Positions 53,400-62,684 of a stretch of 64,000 bases of DNA are shown here, in pieces. Below the pieces are notes generated by a model. That model had not been told where the DNA came from. It made no database searches and saw only the letters and a program-made list of their open reading frames with translations. How positions within the stretch are numbered: the first letter of the stretch is position 1; every line of letters starts with the position of its first letter. The position numbers were made by a program, and so were the translations under genes. Source of the DNA: Pseudaeromonas sp041441555. GTDB lineage: Bacteria > Pseudomonadota > Gammaproteobacteria > Enterobacterales > Aeromonadaceae. Location of the stretch: positions 1 through 64,000 of the forward strand of contig JASDSW010000035.1 of NCBI GenBank assembly GCA_041441555.1. Direction: 5' to 3'.

Positions 53400-54104
53400 T
53401 TAAGACTGCAATTTTTCGAAGATAAGCTTATCTTGCTCCAGGTGGACATGAACGTGTTGTCCGTTCATCTCCTTCGGAAGCGCGTCACTAAGCTGGTAAG
53501 TGCCAGCGATGGATACCAGTTCCGGATCCAACTCCTGACAGTAGATGCGAGCCTGAGTATTGCCCCGGGCGCCGGCTAGGGCGCGACCTCGCAGTGAACC
53601 GTAAATATGGATACTGTCATCGGCAATTACCTCGGCGCCATTGCCGACGGTACCGATGATGACGAGAGAGCCTCCCGCCGCGTAAATCTGTTGACCAGAG
53701 CGCACGTTACCATGATGAACCTTGGTTGGCGTAAGCATCGGCTCTTCTTTTTCTCGTTCCACGGGCTGAGGGGCGGGCTCTTGGGTCGGAACGACGGCTT
53801 TGCCGGCGGTCATCACGGCCAAACCCGCGGCCTTGGCTGCAACCTTGGTCGCTTCGTCTCGGGCCCCGGTGATACCCACCAGCACAAAATCTTCACGCTC
53901 GATGATTTCTTTGAGGGATTCAAAGTCGGGAGTGGATTCAAGGCGTTCGACATTGACGACGAGGGGGGCAAAATTGAAAAACTGTGGGGCCTGCGCCACC
54001 TTGGTTTCCAACAATTCCTTGATTTGCTGTGGATCCATATCCGTCAAATGCAAGACAGAAAGGGTGAAGGTACTACCCTTGAGTTCAATGCCGTTATCGG
54101 CCAT
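53400..54104 (-). CDS. minC: Septum formation inhibitor MinC
   Basis: 234 residues. The N-terminal FtsZ-inhibiting domain (about 1-110) starts MADNGIELKGSTFTLSVLHL, then a short linker containing PTQEPAPQPVEREKEEP leads to the beta-helical C-terminal domain (KVHHGNVRSGQQIYAAGGSL, GNGAEVIADDSIHIYGSLRG). It blocks Z-ring assembly near the poles. It is first gene of minC-minD-minE and divergent from ycgL. Confidence 0.96.
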   Translation of the reverse strand: MADNGIELKGSTFTLSVLHLTDMDPQQIKELLETKVAQAPQFFNFAPLVVNVERLESTPDFESLKEIIEREDFVLVGITGARDEATKVAAKAAGLAVMTAGKAVVPTQEPAPQPVEREKEEPMLTPTKVHHGNVRSGQQIYAAGGSLVIIGTVGNGAEVIADDSIHIYGSLRGRALAGARGNTQARIYCQELDPELVSIAGTYQLSDALPKEMNGQHVHVHLEQDKLIFEKLQS

Positions 54105-54209
54105 TTACAGCACTCCGTTGACGAGGAAAACCCTTATAGTTATTGAGTTCCACATGTTATAGTCAGCCACCATTTCAGGCAATAAACCCCGTGAATTTTA
54201 ACGCGATCC

Positions 54210-54494
54210 ATGATCTGTGCCGTATATAAAAGCCTCAAAAAAGAAGCCACCTACCTTTATGTCGAACGCCGTGATGACTTTTCCCGCGTTCCCTCGGCAT
54301 TGTTGGATATTTTTGGCCGCCCACAATTTGTGATGCTGCTGCCACTCAAAGCGGACAGGCCACTGGCGTTTGTCGATGTCGAGCAGTTGCATCAGGCGCT
54401 GCAAACGCAGGGCTATCTGTTGCAGTTGCCCCCGCCGGAAGAGAATCTGCTCAAGCAGCACCGTCAACAGTTAGGATTGGATTGCATCGGATGA
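54210..54494 (+). CDS. ycgL: YcgL domain protein
   Basis: 94 residues starting MICAVYKSLKKEATYLYVE. Conserved elements are DDFSRVPSALLDIFGRP and GYLLQLPPPEENLLKQH, so the whole protein is one YcgL domain. It lacks the short N-terminal extension of the E. coli protein. The function is unknown, but its position next to minC is conserved in gammaproteobacteria. It overlaps the next gene by 4 bp (ATGA). Confidence 0.93.
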   Translation: MICAVYKSLKKEATYLYVERRDDFSRVPSALLDIFGRPQFVMLLPLKADRPLAFVDVEQLHQALQTQGYLLQLPPPEENLLKQHRQQLGLDCIG

Positions 54495-55453
54495 AAAAAT
54501 TACTTCTCACGGCGGCGCTGCTGTGGACCGTGCCGCTTTGGGCATCACCGACCATGCCGTTTGTCGATTATGTCCAGACCTTGAAGCAAGAGGCCCGGGC
54601 GCAGGGGATCAGTCCGGCGACTATCGATGCCTCCTTTGCCGATGTTCGGTTTATCGAGCGGGCGGTCAAAAATGATCGCAACCAGCCTGAATTCAAACTG
54701 ACGCTCGACAGCTATCTGCCGCAAGCGGTTCCCGAATGGAAGGTGCGCCAGGCCCAGCGACTGTACCGCAAACATTATGCCCTGCTGCAGCGCATCGGCG
54801 CCGAATATGGGGTGCCCCCTCGTTTCATCGTGGCGCTGTGGGGCATCGAGACCAACTTCGGCAAATTGACCGGCAAATATTCGCTCATCTCCGCGCTGAG
54901 CACCCTGGCCTATGAGGGGCGGCGTGAGGCCTTCTTCAAGAAAGAGCTGTTTGCGGCGCTGCGCATCATCGAGCAGGGCCATGCGACGCCTGAGACCCTC
55001 AAGGGGTCGTGGGCCGGAGCCATGGGGCAGGTGCAGTTTATGCCCAGCTCCTTCCTGGCCTATGCCGTGGATCAGGATCGGGATGGGCGCAAGGATCTGT
55101 GGCACTCTCAGGCCGATGTGTTCGCCTCAGCCGCCTATTACCTGCAGCAGCATGGCTGGAAAGAGAATGAAAACTGGGCGCGGCGGGTGCGGGCTCCGAA
55201 GGATCTCGACCCGGCACTCGTGGGGTTGACGGTCAGCAAACCTGTCTCTGAATGGCGAGCCTTGGGGGTTGTCAATCTGGATGGCTCTGCGCTACCAGCA
55301 GTGGCCCAGCAAGCGTCGCTGGTGATGCCGGATGATAAAGAGGGGCGCGCCTATCTGGCCTATGACAACTATAAGGCGCTGATGGGGTGGAACCGCTCTA
55401 ACTATTTCGTGGTTGCCGTTGGCTATCTGGCCGATCGGATTGTGAGTAAGTGA
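54491..55453 (+). CDS. Lytic murein transglycosylase, MltB-like
   Basis: 320 residues from ATG at 54491. A signal peptide (MKKLLLTAALLWTVPLWAS) precedes an SLT/MltB-type catalytic domain. The catalytic Glu is in FIVALWGIETNFGKLTGKYS, and further signatures are ALSTLAYEGRREAFFKKEL, GSWAGAMGQVQFMPSSFLAY and DLWHSQADVFASAAYYLQQH. No lipobox cysteine is visible, so it is probably soluble periplasmic. It cleaves glycan strands to form 1,6-anhydro ends. It lies between ycgL and ycgN and is probably co-transcribed. Confidence 0.93.
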   Translation: MKKLLLTAALLWTVPLWASPTMPFVDYVQTLKQEARAQGISPATIDASFADVRFIERAVKNDRNQPEFKLTLDSYLPQAVPEWKVRQAQRLYRKHYALLQRIGAEYGVPPRFIVALWGIETNFGKLTGKYSLISALSTLAYEGRREAFFKKELFAALRIIEQGHATPETLKGSWAGAMGQVQFMPSSFLAYAVDQDRDGRKDLWHSQADVFASAAYYLQQHGWKENENWARRVRAPKDLDPALVGLTVSKPVSEWRALGVVNLDGSALPAVAQQASLVMPDDKEGRAYLAYDNYKALMGWNRSNYFVVAVGYLADRIVSK

Positions 55454-55908
55454 TGACGCAAACAACGCAAAACAGTCGATTCTGGGAAGAGAAGAGCCTG
55501 GCCCAGATGAGCCAGAGCGAATGGGAGTCGCTGTGCGATGGCTGTGGCAAGTGCTGTCTGGTCAAACTTGAAGATGCCGATAGCGGCGAGCTGATCTTCA
55601 CCAATGTGGCCTGCGATCTGCTGAATCTCAAGACCTGCCAGTGTGGCGATTATTCCAATCGCTTCAAGAAGATGCCCGACTGCCTGCAACTGACCATCGA
55701 CAAGATTGCCGAGTTTCACTGGCTTCCGACCACCTGTGCCTATCGGCTGCTGGCGGAGGGTGACCCCTTACCAGATTGGCATCCGCTACTGACCGGCAGC
55801 CGCTCCGCCATGCATGCCGCGGGTCACTCCATTCGTAACAAGGTGATCCATGAACGTTTCGCCGGCGAGTGGGAAGAACATATAGTCACCTGGCCTCTGG
55901 GCTTCTGA
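55453..55908 (+). CDS. ycgN: YcgN family cysteine-cluster protein (YkgJ/CxxCxxCC)
   Basis: 151 residues from ATG at 55453, overlapping the transglycosylase stop by one base. The N-terminal cysteine cluster is CDGCGKCC, followed by TNVACDLLNLKTCQCGDY and later MPDCLQ and TTCAYRLL; such sets probably bind zinc or an Fe-S cluster. Length and order match E. coli YcgN. The function is not established. Confidence 0.92.
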   Translation: MTQTTQNSRFWEEKSLAQMSQSEWESLCDGCGKCCLVKLEDADSGELIFTNVACDLLNLKTCQCGDYSNRFKKMPDCLQLTIDKIAEFHWLPTTCAYRLLAEGDPLPDWHPLLTGSRSAMHAAGHSIRNKVIHERFAGEWEEHIVTWPLGF

Positions 55909-55949
55909 GTGGCGACGAGATCCCTCTGGTTCTAAAAAAAGAAATGTCG

Positions 55950-55987
55950 AGCCGACCTGATCAGCATTGATCGAGGTCGGCTTTTTT
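55950..55987 (+). terminator. Rho-independent terminator after ycgN
   Basis: AGCCGACCT (55950-55958) pairs with AGGTCGGCT (55974-55982), with additional pairing GATC inside the loop, followed by TTTTT. Confidence 0.9.
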
Positions 55988-56011
55988 GTCTCTGCCTTCA
56001 TGCCTGATGGC

Positions 56012-56028
56012 TGTGCCATTCAGGTGCA
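56012..56028. promoter_or_regulatory. Candidate NtrC site 1 upstream of the urea operon
   Basis: TGTGCCATTCAGGTGCA agrees with 13 of 17 positions of the NtrC consensus TGCACC-n5-GGTGCA type. It lies about 208 bp upstream of the predicted sigma-54-like start. Confidence 0.45.
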
Positions 56029-56072
56029 GAGTAACTTGCCTCTCTATTATCGTGCACCAGTTACTTTCATCT

Positions 56073-56089
56073 TGCCGCACTTCAGTGCA
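56073..56089. promoter_or_regulatory. Candidate NtrC site 2 upstream of the urea operon
   Basis: TGCCGCACTTCAGTGCA agrees with 12 of 17 positions. A further half-site (TGCACCA at 56053-56059) lies just upstream. The centre is about 147 bp from the predicted start, within normal enhancer range. Confidence 0.4.
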
Positions 56090-56201
56090 GAGGAATTACG
56101 CGCCTGTTGCGAGCATTATGCCCAATGATCGGCTGGATTTAAATCATAACCAATTGAATTTTAACAATATAAAAATCAATTAGTCTCTTGGGCTGCTTTT
56201 G

Positions 56202-56217
56202 GCATGCGACTTGTAAT
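56202..56217 (+). promoter_or_regulatory. Sigma-54-like promoter of the urea operon
   Basis: TGGCATGCGACTTGTA has the -24 GG and 10-bp spacing, but the -12 dinucleotide is GT instead of GC. It is a weak but otherwise well-shaped match, and nitrogen control of urea use makes it plausible. Transcription would start near 56228. Confidence 0.4.
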
Positions 56218-56222
56218 ACCTG

Positions 56223-56234
56223 CTTGTATACAAG
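56223..56234. promoter_or_regulatory. GntR-type operator palindrome
   Basis: CTTGTATACAAG is a perfect 12-bp palindrome matching the FCD-family GntR pattern TnGTnnACnA. It overlaps the predicted start site and ends 25 bp before the ATG of the allophanate hydrolase gene. The GntR regulator at 61834 is the natural candidate to bind it. Confidence 0.6.
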
Positions 56235-56258
56235 TTGGAATGCTAAGTGGGTGCAGGG

Positions 56259-58091
56259 ATGAGAACAACGGGATGGACGATTCGCGAGTGGCAACAGGCT
56301 TACCGCCAGCAGGGCGCTCAGGTCATGGATCTGCTGGCTCCCCTGGTGGCGAGCCTCTCGGCTGAGGATAACGCCTGGATCAGCCGTATCACGCAGGAGC
56401 AGCTGGAGTTGCAACTGAGCGATCTGGTGCAACGTCTGGCGGCGGTACAACAGGATTTCTCCCGGTTACCCCTGTACGGCATTCCGTTTGCAGTCAAAGA
56501 CAATATCGATGTCGCAGGGCTGACCACTACCGCCGCCTGTCCGGCCTTTGCCTATCAACCCACTCAGGATGCCACTGTGGTGGCACGCCTGAAGGCCGCC
56601 GGGGCCATAGTCATCGGTAAAACCAATCTGGATCAGTTTGCCACCGGCCTGGTCGGCACTCGCTCTCCCTATGGAGCCGTCGCTAATCCCTTCGATAGTG
56701 CCTATATCAGCGGCGGCTCCAGCTCGGGCTCCGCCTCTGTGGTCGCGCGCGGCCTAGTGCCCTTTGCCTTGGGCACCGATACCGCAGGCTCCGGTCGCGT
56801 GCCGGCGGGATTTAATAATCTGGTGGGGTGGAAACCGACGCGCGGCGCGTTTAGCACCACAGGGGTCTTGCCCGCCTGCCGCTCACTGGATTGTGTCTCC
56901 ATCTTTGCACTGACCGTGGCGGATGCCCAGTTGCTGGCGGCGCAGATGAGTGCCTTTGATGCCACCGATATCTACTCTCGGCCACACCCCGTGACACCGC
57001 AGCGCCCAAGCTGGGGGGCTCGTCCCCGGTTGGCCATGCCAAGCGTTATGGAGTGGCACGGTGATGCACAACAAGCAGCGGCTTTTGATCAGGCCTGTGC
57101 GGCGCTGCGGGCTCAGGGTGCCGAGCTGACTCCCATCGATTTTTCTCCCATGTATGCTCTGGCTCGCTTGCTCTATGAGGGCCCCTGGGTGGCAGAGCGA
57201 CATGCGGTGCTGGAATCCTTCATGGCCGAGCAGGCGGATCAAATGGACCCGACGGTGGCTTCTATCGTTGCCCAAGCCCAAGGGCAAAGCGCCACCGCGG
57301 CCCATCGGGCTGAATATCAGCGCATGGCGCTACAGCGCCAGATCTTGAACGTCTTCAACGAGTTTGATGCCTTGCTGGTCCCGACGGCGCCGTTGTTGCC
57401 AACTCAGGCCCAGGTGGCCGAGGCCCCGGTGACGGTCAACTCCTGGCTGGGTGCCTATACCAATTTCGTCAATCTGGCTGATTGCAGCGCCCTGGCGCTG
57501 CCAGCCGGGTTTCGAGCCGATGGCTTGCCGGTCGGCATCACCCTGATTGCTCCGGCCTGGCAGGAGTCCGCCATGGCCGAGTTCGGTCAGCGTTGGCAGC
57601 AGCAGTTACAGCTGCCATTGGGGGCAACTGCTCGGGCTTTACCGCCAACCGATGACCGCCAACCGGCAGCATGCGGCGCCGACTTTTATCCGATTGCCGT
57701 GGTGGGGGCCCATCTGTCCGGCATGCCGCTCAATCATGAATTGACCAGCCGCGGCGCCTATCTGCTGGAGCGTACCCGCAGTGCCAGCCATTACCAACTC
57801 TACGCCCTGGCCGGGAGTGTGCCGCCCAAACCGGCATTGGTCGCGGCTACTGAGGCCGAAACTGCCTCCGCCGCCATCGAGCTGGAGCTCTGGGCGCTGC
57901 CCAAGAGTCAGTGGGCCGATTTTCTGGCGGGGATCCCGACGCCGCTGGGGCTGGGAACCGTGCTGCTGGCCGATGGCCGTCGGGTCAAAGGGTTTATCTG
58001 CGAGCCGGGCGCCCTATCCGGGGCTCGCAACATCACCGAATTTGGCGGCTGGCGGGCTTTTATCCGCAGCCTGAATGCCACTGCTCACTAA
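56259..58091 (+). CDS. atzF: Allophanate hydrolase
   Basis: 610 residues from ATG at 56259 (a GTG at 56247 is also possible; neither has a strong ribosome-binding site). Residues 20-450 are an amidase-signature domain with the Ser-cisSer-Lys triad K80 (FAVKDN), S154 (SGGSSSGSAS) and S178 (DTAGSGRVPA). Residues 490-605 are the C-terminal allophanate hydrolase domain (FYPIAVVGAHLSGMPLNHEL, and GLGTVLLADGRRVKGFICEP). It hydrolyses allophanate to ammonia and CO2. It stands 14 bp before the urea carboxylase gene. Confidence 0.95.
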   Translation: MRTTGWTIREWQQAYRQQGAQVMDLLAPLVASLSAEDNAWISRITQEQLELQLSDLVQRLAAVQQDFSRLPLYGIPFAVKDNIDVAGLTTTAACPAFAYQPTQDATVVARLKAAGAIVIGKTNLDQFATGLVGTRSPYGAVANPFDSAYISGGSSSGSASVVARGLVPFALGTDTAGSGRVPAGFNNLVGWKPTRGAFSTTGVLPACRSLDCVSIFALTVADAQLLAAQMSAFDATDIYSRPHPVTPQRPSWGARPRLAMPSVMEWHGDAQQAAAFDQACAALRAQGAELTPIDFSPMYALARLLYEGPWVAERHAVLESFMAEQADQMDPTVASIVAQAQGQSATAAHRAEYQRMALQRQILNVFNEFDALLVPTAPLLPTQAQVAEAPVTVNSWLGAYTNFVNLADCSALALPAGFRADGLPVGITLIAPAWQESAMAEFGQRWQQQLQLPLGATARALPPTDDRQPAACGADFYPIAVVGAHLSGMPLNHELTSRGAYLLERTRSASHYQLYALAGSVPPKPALVAATEAETASAAIELELWALPKSQWADFLAGIPTPLGLGTVLLADGRRVKGFICEPGALSGARNITEFGGWRAFIRSLNATAH

Positions 58092-58105
58092 AAAGGAATT
58101 TGCCG

Positions 58106-61100
58106 ATGTTTACCAAAGTCTTGATTGCCAATCGCGGAGAGATCGCGGTCCGTATCATCCGAACCCTGCGTCGTCTGGGGGTAAAGAGCGTCGCAGTATA
58201 CTCCGATGCCGATCGCCACTCTCTGGCGGTGCAATTGGCCGATGAAGCGGTCGCTTTAGGGGGCAATAGCCCGGCCGAGAGCTATCTGCGCGGCGATCTG
58301 ATCCTGGCGGCTGCCACCGCGTCTGGTGCCGAGGCGATCATCCCAGGCTATGGCTTTCTTTCCGAGAATGCCGGTTTTGCCGAGCAGTGTGCCGCGGCGG
58401 GCATCGTCTTTGTCGGGCCAACGCCGACCCAACTGCGGCAGTTTGGCCTCAAGCATGAGGCGCGCGCTCTGGCGCAAGCGGCCCAGGTGCCGCTAACCCC
58501 CGGCTCGGGGTTGCTGGATTCGGTAGCCCATGCGTTGAGTGAAGCCGAGCGGGTAGGCTATCCGCTGATGCTCAAGAGCACGGCAGGCGGTGGTGGCATC
58601 GGTATGACCCGCTGTGATAGCCCGGCTGAGCTCGAGGCTGCGTTTGCCTCGGTCAAGCGGCTGGGTGAGCAGTTCTTTAACGATGCAGGCTTGTTTATCG
58701 AGCGCTTCGTGGAAGCGGCTCGCCATGTGGAAGTGCAGATCGCAGGTGACGGGCAGGGCACAGTGGTGGCTTTGGGTGAGCGGGATTGCTCCTTGCAGCG
58801 CCGTAATCAAAAAGTAGTGGAAGAGACGCCCGCTCCGGGTCTACCGGCCGCGACTCGCGAGCGCATGCTGGCCGCCGCCATAAGTCTGGGCCAGTCGGTG
58901 GGGTACCAGTCGGTCGGTACTGTGGAGTTTATCTATGACGGCCAACGAGATGATTTCTACTTTTTGGAGGTCAATACCCGCCTGCAGGTTGAACATCCCA
59001 TCACCGAACGGGTGACGGGGATCGATCTGGTCGAGTGGATGCTGCTGATTGCCGCCGGGACACCACCGGATATGCAGCAGTTGCCTGAGCCCCAAGGGGC
59101 GGCCATCGAGGTCCGTCTGTATGCCGAGGATCCGCTGAAGAACTTCCAACCCTCACCAGGCACCCTAACCGAGGTGGTATTCCCGCCCCAGGGGCCGGAT
59201 CTGCGGGTGGATGGCTGGATAGAGCAGGGCTCCGAGGTTTCGGCCCACTATGATCCCATGCTGGCCAAGCTGATTGTGTATGGAAAGGATCGCGCTGAGG
59301 CCATAGCGCGGCTGCAACAGGCGCTGGATCAGACCCGTCTTGGCGGTATCGCCACCAACCTGGATTATCTGCGTCAGATCAGCCGTTGGGATCGCTTCCT
59401 GGCCGGTGATGTAGCCACCCAGGCGCTCAATAGTGTCACCTTCCTGCCGGCGGCAGTGGAGGTGGTCGTCGCCGGTACCTATACCACGGTGCAGGATTAT
59501 CCAGGCCGTGTCGGTTACTGGGATATCGGGGTACCGCCTTCCGGCCCCATGGATGACAGAGCCTTCCGTTTGGCCAATCGCCTGGTGGGCAATAGTGCCG
59601 ATGCAGCAGGCCTTGAGTGCACCATTCTCGGCCCCAGCCTGCGTTTTCATACCGATACCGTGATTGCGCTGACCGGCGCCCCGTCGCCCGCCACTCTGGA
59701 TGGCGAGCCGGTGGCCTATCACTGCGCCATCGCCGTCAAGGCCGGGCAACTGCTGGTGCTGGGCAAGGTGGCCCAGGGGTGTCGCAGCTATGTGGCGATC
59801 CGTGGTGGACTGGATCTACCTGTCTATCTGGGCAGCCGAGCCACCTTCGCCTTGGGCCAATTTGGCGGTCATGCCGGTCGCCCCTTGCGGATTGGCGATG
59901 TATTGCCGCTGGCCGCACAGATAGAGGTCGAACCCTTTACCGGCACCCTGCCCGGGATGCTACAGCCCGGATTTGGCGAGTTCCCCGAGGCTGTTGAGGG
60001 TGGTCTGGTCTGGGAGATCGGTGTGCTCTACGGCCCCCATGGTGCCCCGGATTTCTTCACCGCAGACTCCATCCAACAGTTCTTTGCCACCGAATGGCAG
60101 GTGCACTACAACTCCAACCGTCTGGGAGTGCGTCTGGTGGGGCCCAAGCCGAGCTGGACCCGCACCGATGGTGGCGAAGCAGGCTTGCACCCCTCCAATA
60201 TCCATGACTGTGAATATGCCATCGGTAGCATCAACTTCACCGGGGATATGCCGGTGATCCTGACCCACGATGGCCCCAGCCTAGGCGGTTTTGTCTGCCC
60301 GGTGACCATAGCCAAGGCTGAGTTGTGGAAGGTGGGCCAGGTTAAGCCCGGCGACAAGATCCGCTTCAAGGCAATGAGCTTTGACGAGGCTCTGGCTCGG
60401 GAGCTGGCTTGGGATGATGCCATCGAGTCTCTGCAAGACGCAGAGCTGCCACGTCATGTGCAGCCGAGCCTTCTTCCGGATCAAACTGTCTCGGCTTGCG
60501 TGATCAATGCGCTACCCGCGTGCGGCGACCATCCTGGCGTCGCTTATCGACAGGCCGGTGATAAATACATTCTGCTGGAGTATGGCGACAACGTGCTGGA
60601 TCTGCGGTTGCGGATGCGGATCCACGCCCTGATGGAATCGCTCAAGGCCAAACCTGTGGTTGGTATTGCCGAGTTGGCGCCAGGGGTCCGCTCCTTGCAG
60701 ATCCGCTACGACAGCCGAGTGATCCATCAGCAAGATCTGATCGCGGCTCTGTTGGAGCGCGAGAGCCAGCTGCCACCGATCAACACGCTGCAGGTGCCAA
60801 GCCGCGTGGTGCATCTACCCATGGCCTTTGAAGACTCCGCCACCCTGGATGCCGTGGCCCGTTACCGCCAGTCGGTGCGCGATACCGCGCCTTGGCTACC
60901 GAATAACGTCGATTTTATCCAGCGCATCAATGGGCTGGAGAGCCGCGAGCAGGTGCGCGACATCCTGTTTGACGCCCGCTACATGGTGCTGGGGTTGGGG
61001 GATGTCTATCTGGGGGCGCCTTGTGCTGTGCCTGTCGATCCGCGCCATCGCCTGCTGACCTCCAAGTACAACCCGGCGCGTACCTATACCGCCGAAGGGA

Positions 61101-61759
61101 CCGTGGGGATCGGCGGCGTCTACATGTGCATCTATGGCATGGACTCTCCCGGCGGCTATCAGCTGGTGGGGCGCACCCTGCCGATCTGGAACAAATTCCT
61201 GAAGAACCCGCAGTTTGCGGCTGGTGAGCCCTGGCTGCTGCGCTTCTTCGACCAGGTGAAGTTCTACCCGGTCAGCGAGGCCGAGCTGGATGTGCTGCGC
61301 GAGCAGTTCCGTGAGGGCAAGGCGCAGATCCGCATCGAGGAGGAGATCTTCTCCCTGGGGGCCTATGAGCAGTTCATCGAGGAAAACCAGCAGAGCATAG
61401 ACGCCTTCAAGAGCCGCCAGCAGGAAGCCTTCACCCGGGAAGTGGCCCTGTGGCAGAGCGAGGAGCAGCAGTTGGCCGAGCTCGGTGAAGCGCTCGGTGA
61501 GGAGGAGGGGATCCCCGAGGATCACCAGGCGGTCGAGGCCGATATCAGCGGCAACATCTGGAAACTTCTGGTGGAGCCCGGACAGAGCGTCAAGGCCGGC
61601 GAGCCTCTGCTCATCGTCGAGGCGATGAAGATGGAATTTTCCATCTACGCACCGGTGGATGGTGTGGTCAGTCGTATCAGCTGCAAGGCCGGGCGTCCGG
61701 TGCAGGCTGGGGATGCGTTGCTCTATATCGAGGCCGGGGAGCCGGAGCTGGTGGCCTGA
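58106..61759 (+). CDS. uca: Urea carboxylase
   Basis: 1217 residues from ATG at 58106 with AAAAGG upstream. Residues 1-450 are a biotin carboxylase (KVLIANRGEIAVRIIRTLR, STAGGGGIGM, EVNTRLQVEHPITE). Residues 475-1000 carry the KipI/KipA-like carboxyltransferase region (TVQDYPGRVGYWDIGVPPSG, LGVRLVGPKPSWTR, DGPSLGGFVCPVT). The C-terminus is a biotinyl domain with K1175 in VEAMKMEF. It makes allophanate from urea, bicarbonate and ATP; some relatives prefer guanidine. Together with the preceding gene it forms the ATP-dependent urea amidolyase route. No urease genes are present in the window. Confidence 0.95.
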   Translation: MFTKVLIANRGEIAVRIIRTLRRLGVKSVAVYSDADRHSLAVQLADEAVALGGNSPAESYLRGDLILAAATASGAEAIIPGYGFLSENAGFAEQCAAAGIVFVGPTPTQLRQFGLKHEARALAQAAQVPLTPGSGLLDSVAHALSEAERVGYPLMLKSTAGGGGIGMTRCDSPAELEAAFASVKRLGEQFFNDAGLFIERFVEAARHVEVQIAGDGQGTVVALGERDCSLQRRNQKVVEETPAPGLPAATRERMLAAAISLGQSVGYQSVGTVEFIYDGQRDDFYFLEVNTRLQVEHPITERVTGIDLVEWMLLIAAGTPPDMQQLPEPQGAAIEVRLYAEDPLKNFQPSPGTLTEVVFPPQGPDLRVDGWIEQGSEVSAHYDPMLAKLIVYGKDRAEAIARLQQALDQTRLGGIATNLDYLRQISRWDRFLAGDVATQALNSVTFLPAAVEVVVAGTYTTVQDYPGRVGYWDIGVPPSGPMDDRAFRLANRLVGNSADAAGLECTILGPSLRFHTDTVIALTGAPSPATLDGEPVAYHCAIAVKAGQLLVLGKVAQGCRSYVAIRGGLDLPVYLGSRATFALGQFGGHAGRPLRIGDVLPLAAQIEVEPFTGTLPGMLQPGFGEFPEAVEGGLVWEIGVLYGPHGAPDFFTADSIQQFFATEWQVHYNSNRLGVRLVGPKPSWTRTDGGEAGLHPSNIHDCEYAIGSINFTGDMPVILTHDGPSLGGFVCPVTIAKAELWKVGQVKPGDKIRFKAMSFDEALARELAWDDAIESLQDAELPRHVQPSLLPDQTVSACVINALPACGDHPGVAYRQAGDKYILLEYGDNVLDLRLRMRIHALMESLKAKPVVGIAELAPGVRSLQIRYDSRVIHQQDLIAALLERESQLPPINTLQVPSRVVHLPMAFEDSATLDAVARYRQSVRDTAPWLPNNVDFIQRINGLESREQVRDILFDARYMVLGLGDVYLGAPCAVPVDPRHRLLTSKYNPARTYTAEGTVGIGGVYMCIYGMDSPGGYQLVGRTLPIWNKFLKNPQFAAGEPWLLRFFDQVKFYPVSEAELDVLREQFREGKAQIRIEEEIFSLGAYEQFIEENQQSIDAFKSRQQEAFTREVALWQSEEQQLAELGEALGEEEGIPEDHQAVEADISGNIWKLLVEPGQSVKAGEPLLIVEAMKMEFSIYAPVDGVVSRISCKAGRPVQAGDALLYIEAGEPELVA

Positions 61760-61833
61760 GCCCCAGCCCAGCTGTCAACGACTAAGGGCTAACGGCGATA
61801 GGCATACCGAGGCACCCAATTGAGGATTACCCC

Positions 61834-62580
61834 ATGACATCAGAGCACAGCAACACCCGGCGCCTGGGAGAGCCCAAACCCAGACCGCTCAATCGCGCGG
61901 ATCGGGTCTACGCCGAACTCAAGGAGCAGATTTTCAACTTCTCCTTGTTGCCAGGCGATCGCTTCAGTGAAAACGAAGTGGCCGAGCGGATGGATGTGAG
62001 TCGCACCCCGGTGCGCGATGCCCTCTATCGCCTGCAGCAGGAGGGGCATGTGGAGGTCTATTTCCGCAGTGGTTGGCAGGTTCGCCCCTTTGACTTTGCC
62101 TACTTCGAGGATCTCTACGATCTGCGCATCGTATTGGAAGAGGCCGCGGTCCGCCGTCTGTGCGACGGCCCGTTGCAAGGGCCGGAGCTGGATCAACTCA
62201 AGCAGACCTGGCTGGTGGCGGAGGCCGAACGGCTGGCTGATGGCCAGCTGGTCTCCCGGCTCGATGAGCAGTTCCACTGTCTGCTGGTGGCAGCGGCCGG
62301 CAATCGGGAGATGGCCGCCGTGCACCTGAGTGTCAGCGAGCGCATCCGCATCATTCGTCGTCTGGATTTTACCCAAGGGCCGCGCATTGCGGCCACCTAC
62401 AGCGAGCATGGGGCCATCTTGGGCGCCGTACTCAAACGCCGCAGCGAAGAAGCGCAGCGGTTGCTGAAGTCGCACATCGAGGCCAGTAAGGCCGAGGTGC
62501 GCAAAATCACCCTGCACATGTTGCATGCCGCCCGGGAGCGGGCGGTCAGGCCTCGGCAGGTGGAAGACTCATTCGCGTGA
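61834..62580 (+). CDS. GntR/FCD-family transcriptional regulator
   Basis: 248 residues. The N-terminal winged HTH is DRVYAELKEQIFNFSLLPGD plus SENEVAERMDVSRTPVRDAL and LQQEGHVEVYFRSGWQVRP. The C-terminal FCD domain has DLYDLRIVLEEAAVRRL and metal or ligand histidines in LDEQFHCLLV and the YSEHGAIL region. It lies 74 bp after the urea carboxylase gene and 104 bp before urtA, so it is probably the local repressor of this cluster, acting at the palindrome at 56223. The effector is unknown. Confidence 0.85.
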   Translation: MTSEHSNTRRLGEPKPRPLNRADRVYAELKEQIFNFSLLPGDRFSENEVAERMDVSRTPVRDALYRLQQEGHVEVYFRSGWQVRPFDFAYFEDLYDLRIVLEEAAVRRLCDGPLQGPELDQLKQTWLVAEAERLADGQLVSRLDEQFHCLLVAAAGNREMAAVHLSVSERIRIIRRLDFTQGPRIAATYSEHGAILGAVLKRRSEEAQRLLKSHIEASKAEVRKITLHMLHAARERAVRPRQVEDSFA

Positions 62581-62684
62581 GTTCATGCAAGACCAAGGGG
62601 TATCGCCGATTACGGTAGAGCCCAAGCGTAGGGGAAGTTTCACGACACACGTGGGCTGACCATCATTTAACAAGGAGATGTTTC

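Noticed and set aside
56100..62684. Possible guanidine-I (ykkC) riboswitch upstream of the urea genes or urtA
   Set aside because: No conserved core sequences were seen in the intergenic parts.
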